Below, one piece after another: positions 31,308 to 34,389 of a stretch of DNA of 34,389 bases. The notes beneath the pieces were generated by a model that worked only from the letters and a program-made list of their open reading frames with translations, had not been told where the DNA came from and did no database searches. Source of the DNA: Pseudomonadota bacterium (lineage in GTDB: Bacteria > Myxococcota_A > Bradymonadia > Bradymonadales > GCA-2716585). Location: positions 1 through 34,389 of the forward strand of contig SYOX01000277.1 in the NCBI GenBank assembly GCA_005804885.1, written 5' to 3'. How positions within the stretch are numbered: position 1 is the stretch's first letter; each line of letters opens with the position of its first letter. The position numbers were made by a program, and so were the translations under genes.

Positions 31308-32849
31308 TCAGGGCTGGACGACGATGAAGAGGTAGTCGCCGGGGTAGGCGGTGCCATTGCCGGAGACGAAGGTGTCGAGGCTGATGATCCAGGTGCCGGC
31401 GGCCAGCCGCCGCTCGATGACCTTGTCATTGCGGGCCACGCAGCTCGTCGGATCACCCTCAGGTCCCAGCAGGTGGATGTCGACGTCGACCTCGCCGCGA
31501 TCCAGGACGATCATCCGGACGTCGGTGTCGGCGTCGAGGTCGAGCCGGTAGGTCAGCTCGGGGCCAGACTCGTCCTGGCCGTTGTCGCAGCCGGGGTAGG
31601 CGTCGAGGTTCTGGTGGATCGAGGCGCCGGTGCTGGCCGCATGGGTGAAGGGCAGGCGATCGATGATGAAGGGGTCGTCGGGGGCGCCCGCGCCGCGCAG
31701 CGGATCGGGGGCCGTGTCGGGGGCCGGCTGATCCTCCAGAGTCGTCAAGCGGGCCTTGTGCAGCGCCTCCAGGGACAGGAGGTTGCGGATGTTGTAGTTG
31801 AAGGCGAGCCCGGCGGGGGTCAGGACACAGGGCTGGGAGCGGCCGGCGCCGTCGCGGAAGGCATTGCCGTGCAGTCCGTCGGAGAGGAGGCCCTGGGAGG
31901 CCAGCGGGCGAGAGGCCAGGTAGAGGTTGACGTAGGGCACCTGCCGGGCCTCGGCGACGCCGCGCACGACGGCGTCGAAGGTGGGCACCCAGGCGCCGGC
32001 GGTGGCGTCGTCCGTGCGCGGGTTCAGGCCCGTGATGATGGGGATGATGCCCTGATCGGAGAGCTGATCGAGGAGCTCGGAATAATTCTCGTAGAAGGGA
32101 AAGAGCGCGCTCAGGTGGGTGGTGCCAAGCTGCATGTCGTTGGTGCCGTAGTTGACGAAGGCGAAGCGCGGGTTGATGTCGGCGATCTCCTGCGCGATGG
32201 GGGAGGGCGAGCCGGTGATGGCCCAGCGGGCGCTCTGGCCCACGCGGGCGGCCTTCGTCGGGCGATCAAAGGGGGTCGTCCCGGCGGCGTCGCCCATCCG
32301 GAAGAAGGCCAGCGTGTCCTCAAGGACCTCGCGGCCGTCAAGGTCGATGGTGTAGGCGCTGCCGGGCTTGTCGGCGAAGCAGAAGAGCAGGTTGGTGTTG
32401 ACGGTGCCAGAGGCGCCGACCTTCATGAAGACGAGGTCGTCCGGGGTGTCGCTCCTCTCCCGGATCTGGCGCATGGATCGGGCCACCTGGGCGTTGATGG
32501 GCGAGAGCAGCGCGTCGTGGCGGTATCGGGCCGGCAGATCCGGCGTCGGCTCGGGCTCGGGCTGGGGCTCCGGCTGACCCTCCGGCTGACCCTCGGGCTG
32601 CGCCTCGGGCTGGCCCTCGGGCTGGCCCTCCGGTTCTCCCTCGGGCTCCGGCGGGCCTTCTGGCGCGGGCTCGCGCTCGGGCTGGGGCTCCGGCTGGGCC
32701 TCGGGGGACCCCTCAGGGGCGGCCTCCGGGGACCCCTCGGGCTGGGCCTCCGGTTGGGCCTCCGGGGAGGCGCTGTCGATGACGCTCGGCTCGACGCAGG
32801 CGGTCATCATGGCGACGATCGCGGCACACACGGCAAGCGGGCGGATCAT
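31308..32849 (-). CDS. SGNH/GDSL-hydrolase-like lipoprotein with PPC-like C-terminus
   Basis: 513 aa from ATG 32849, overlapping the asparaginase-like gene stop by four bases (ATGA). Signal MIRPLAVCAAIVAMMTAC with Cys18, then a long Glu/Pro/Gln linker to about residue 95. The catalytic domain has FMKVGASGTVN in the place of block I (GDS-type nucleophile Ser), FVNYGTNDMQLG (block III, GxND) and LLSDGLHGN (block V, DGxH), as in SGNH esterases/lipases. This set of motifs supports a real hydrolase, although the block I text GAS differs from GDS. The C-terminal ~130 residues (LTYRLDLDADTDVRMIVLDR, AGTWIISLDTFV, GDYLFIVVQ) resemble a PPC beta-sandwich domain. Expected to act on esters at the cell surface. 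Confidence 0.83.
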   Translation of the reverse strand: MIRPLAVCAAIVAMMTACVEPSVIDSASPEAQPEAQPEGSPEAAPEGSPEAQPEPQPEREPAPEGPPEPEGEPEGQPEGQPEAQPEGQPEGQPEPQPEPEPTPDLPARYRHDALLSPINAQVARSMRQIRERSDTPDDLVFMKVGASGTVNTNLLFCFADKPGSAYTIDLDGREVLEDTLAFFRMGDAAGTTPFDRPTKAARVGQSARWAITGSPSPIAQEIADINPRFAFVNYGTNDMQLGTTHLSALFPFYENYSELLDQLSDQGIIPIITGLNPRTDDATAGAWVPTFDAVVRGVAEARQVPYVNLYLASRPLASQGLLSDGLHGNAFRDGAGRSQPCVLTPAGLAFNYNIRNLLSLEALHKARLTTLEDQPAPDTAPDPLRGAGAPDDPFIIDRLPFTHAASTGASIHQNLDAYPGCDNGQDESGPELTYRLDLDADTDVRMIVLDRGEVDVDIHLLGPEGDPTSCVARNDKVIERRLAAGTWIISLDTFVSGNGTAYPGDYLFIVVQP

Positions 32850-33373
32850 CGGGGCGCTCCATCGGGGAGGGCGCGGGTGAAGCAGCCGCGCTCGCGGTCC
32901 TTGACGACGCCGGGGAAGCGCAACACCTCGTTGTGCATGGCGACATAGACGCCCGGCGGGAGGATCTGGACGGCCAGCAGCGCCTCGGTGATGTTCTGCA
33001 GCGCGTCGGTGTCGCGCAGCTCGTAGGGCTTCATCGCGCCGGTCAGGACGATGGGCGTCGGCGGCGGGTTCATCAGCGCGCAAGCCCGCTCGCCGGTGTG
33101 CTGGAGGCGGTCGGTGCCGTGGACGATGATCACGCCGTCGTGGGCCTGCGCCATCGCCTCGGCGGTTCGGGCGATGAGCAGATGGTCGCCCTCTGTCATC
33201 TCCAGGCTGTCCTTGTTCATCAAGGGCACCCGCACCAGCTCCACGCCGTTGAGCCGGAGCTGCCCCAGCATCAAGTCCAGTACGCTGAAGCGGTTGCTCA
33301 ACACCCCCTCCAGCGCGTCGTAGGTCTTCTCGATGGTCCCGCCCGTCGATATCATTGCAATGCGTCGCGCCAA
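32846..33373 (-). CDS. Single-domain asparaginase-like protein (N-terminal domain only)
   Basis: 175 aa from a TTG at 33373, which has GGAGG five bases upstream (33379-33383); the longer GTG start at 33421 and the inner ATG at 33355 have no such site. The sequence MARRIAMISTGGTIEKTY includes the first catalytic Thr region (TGGTIE, Thr13), VIIVHGTDRLQHTGERA supplies the second (HGTD), and VLTGAMKP matches the family. The smaller C-terminal domain (~150 aa) of classical asparaginases is absent, as in a group of short asparaginase-domain proteins. Asn hydrolysis to Asp and ammonia is possible, but active sites in classical enzymes are built across subunits, so activity is uncertain. No signal peptide. 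Stop overlaps the SGNH lipoprotein start. Confidence 0.85.
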   Translation of the reverse strand: MARRIAMISTGGTIEKTYDALEGVLSNRFSVLDLMLGQLRLNGVELVRVPLMNKDSLEMTEGDHLLIARTAEAMAQAHDGVIIVHGTDRLQHTGERACALMNPPPTPIVLTGAMKPYELRDTDALQNITEALLAVQILPPGVYVAMHNEVLRFPGVVKDRERGCFTRALPDGAPR

Positions 33374-33525
33374 TGGATCCTCCGCCTTCGCCCTCTTCAA
33401 ACCCTCAAGATCATAGCACACCCGCGTTCGCCAGGCGCAACGCTCGGCGCGCGCCCGCGCAGGGTGGCCCGCGCGCGAGCCCGGCCCCGGGCCTCCCGGC
33501 CTCGTCGAGGTCGGCGTCGCCGAGG

Positions 33526-33999
33526 CTACGAGCAGCCGCCGATCCGCCCCGGCCGCTCCCCCGCGCCCTCGAAGCGCGCCAGCGCCCGCGCAAGATCAGG
33601 GAGATCCGGCGCGACGACCTCGGCCTCCCTCCCAAGCAGCGCACGGCAGATCACCTCCGTCGTGTGCTCGTGGAGCAGCCCCAGCGCCTCGACCTGCCCG
33701 ATCCTCCCCGCCCCGCAGACGCGGACCCACGCGCACACGGCCTTGAGGTAGCGCTCGGCGGCCTCCGGTCGACCCCACAGCGGCTCCCAGCTCTCCGCCG
33801 TGTCGTCGACGAACATCACCCGCCACCGCTTCGCTCGCCTGGACATCGTCTCCAGGACCTCCGGGAGCACCTCCACCTCCAGGCCCTCCAGCCCGGTGTC
33901 ATCGCCGACGTGCACCTGCCCGATCGGCTGCTGGACGCCGTCCCTGCCCCGAAAGTAGATCAGCGTCCAGGTCAGGGTGTGCGCCCTCTGGCGAGCCAT
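33526..33999 (-). CDS. Hypothetical cytoplasmic protein (157 aa)
   Basis: Starts at ATG 33999, sharing one base with the stop of the preceding gene (TGATG), with GGAGG upstream. The sequence MARQRAHTLTWTLIYFRGRD continues with VQQPIGQVHVGDDTGLEGLE VEV, RWRVMFVDDTAESWEPLWGR and a helical C-terminal half (AERYLKAVCAWVRVCGAGRI). No signal or TM segment and no family recognised. A 152-base gap separates it from the asparaginase-like gene downstream. It may be co-expressed with the MYXO-CTERM protein before it. Confidence 0.72.
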   Translation of the reverse strand: MARQRAHTLTWTLIYFRGRDGVQQPIGQVHVGDDTGLEGLEVEVLPEVLETMSRRAKRWRVMFVDDTAESWEPLWGRPEAAERYLKAVCAWVRVCGAGRIGQVEALGLLHEHTTEVICRALLGREAEVVAPDLPDLARALARFEGAGERPGRIGGCS

Positions 34000-34389
34000 C
34001 ACCCCTCCCGCCGCCGCCGCGCCAGCCACATCAGCCCCAGCATCAAGGCCACCATCGGCGCCGCGCCGCCCGCCGCTCCGCCGCCCGCCGTCGCGCAGCC
34101 GCCCTCGTTGGCCTCCTCCGGGGCCGCCTTGTCTCCCCCCTTGTCCGCAGGCTCGCCCGGGCCTTTGTCGTCGCCTTTCGGCGCCGAGTCCGCCGGCCCC
34201 TCCTCCTTGATGTCGCCCTTGTCCACCGGCTTGTCGTCCTTCTTGTCACCCACGCTGCCGCCCGCGCCGGCCATCTTGAGGCCGATCTCAGGGATGTCCT
34301 GGGTCACGATGGAGGGCAACTCCAGCTTGCCGCGCGTGACCTCGGCGAGCTTCTGGGCCGCCTGCGGAGCCCCAGGCTGGGAGTTGAGC
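33999..34389 (-). CDS. MYXO-CTERM protein (partial, C-terminal 129 residues)
   Basis: The frame is open to the right window edge (LNSQPGAPQAAQKLAEVTRG ... KLELPSIVTQDIPEIGLK), so the start lies outside. Residues in the middle form a Lys/Asp/Gly-rich linker (GDKKDDKPVDKGDIKEEGPA). The C-terminus reads EGGCATAGGGAAGGAAPMVA LMLGLMWLARRRREG: a Cys, a hydrophobic helix and an Arg cluster, the MYXO-CTERM sorting signal. Expected to be exported and lipid-linked or surface-anchored after processing. The internal TTG at 34319 is not a likely start. Confidence 0.82.
   Translation of the reverse strand, partial: LNSQPGAPQAAQKLAEVTRGKLELPSIVTQDIPEIGLKMAGAGGSVGDKKDDKPVDKGDIKEEGPADSAPKGDDKGPGEPADKGGDKAAPEEANEGGCATAGGGAAGGAAPMVALMLGLMWLARRRREG

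Noticed and set aside
30051..32948. 965-codon plus-strand frame across three minus-strand genes
   Set aside because: Covers several well-supported genes in antisense, with no domain and a biased composition.
34317..34319. TTG start of the last minus-strand gene
   Set aside because: The frame is open upstream to the window edge with coding-like sequence and no ribosome-binding site near the TTG, so the gene is partial.

Overview
The window comes from a high-GC Gram-negative bacterium, most likely a myxobacterium-like member of Myxococcota/Bradymonadota. Supporting signs are two MYXO-CTERM-type C-termini, about ten lipoproteins with long low-complexity linkers (NNxP, EPEx and EPQ types) after the lipid-anchored Cys, MopE-type metal-binding repeats, a very long thrombospondin type-3 repeat protein, and ECF sigma factors with membrane partners. 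The taxonomic call is inference from protein style; there is no marker gene here. No tRNA, rRNA, CRISPR array, integrase or transposase was seen.

Layout. 1-236: start of an M20 amidohydrolase (minus). 341-4409: two cysteine-rich lipoproteins flanking a condensation-superfamily acyltransferase. 4506-6319: ECF sigma factor overlapping a FecR-like one-TM protein. 6320-7333: about 1 kb without genes, holding a 35-bp tandem repeat array, a ~280-bp palindrome built of hairpins and inverted outlying copies of the 35-bp unit. 7334-9407: divergent pair, a CxxCH lipoprotein (minus) and a secreted protein of unknown function (plus). 9630-12012: secretin-N-like lipoprotein, second ECF sigma factor, small TM protein and two small ORFs, overlapping and apparently co-transcribed. 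12062-14475: beta-barrel protein and an ASH/choice-of-anchor-D lipoprotein. 14739-20502: five overlapping genes of a MacAB-TolC-like export system with two different adaptors. 21086-25084: the 1332-aa TSP3-repeat surface protein. 25615-28681: convergent PI-PLC-like lipoprotein and a 679-aa lipoprotein. 29046-30057: two small proteins separated by a second ~286-bp palindrome. 30225-33373: tightly packed unit of a single-domain asparaginase-like protein, an SGNH-hydrolase-like lipoprotein and a Cys-rich membrane protein that resembles proteins of large phages. 33526-34389: hypothetical protein and the C-terminal part of a MYXO-CTERM protein.

Most genes concern the cell envelope: lipoproteins, outer-membrane and surface proteins, export, and transmembrane signalling through ECF sigma factors. 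The least explained parts are the gene-free repeat region (6.3-7.3 kb), the sigma-factor operon with the secretin-like lipoprotein (9.6-12.0 kb), and the asparaginase/SGNH/phage-like membrane protein unit (30.2-33.4 kb). Several intergenic regions carry short exact tandem duplications that copy start or stop regions of genes, which suggests frequent slippage or short-repeat recombination in this genome.
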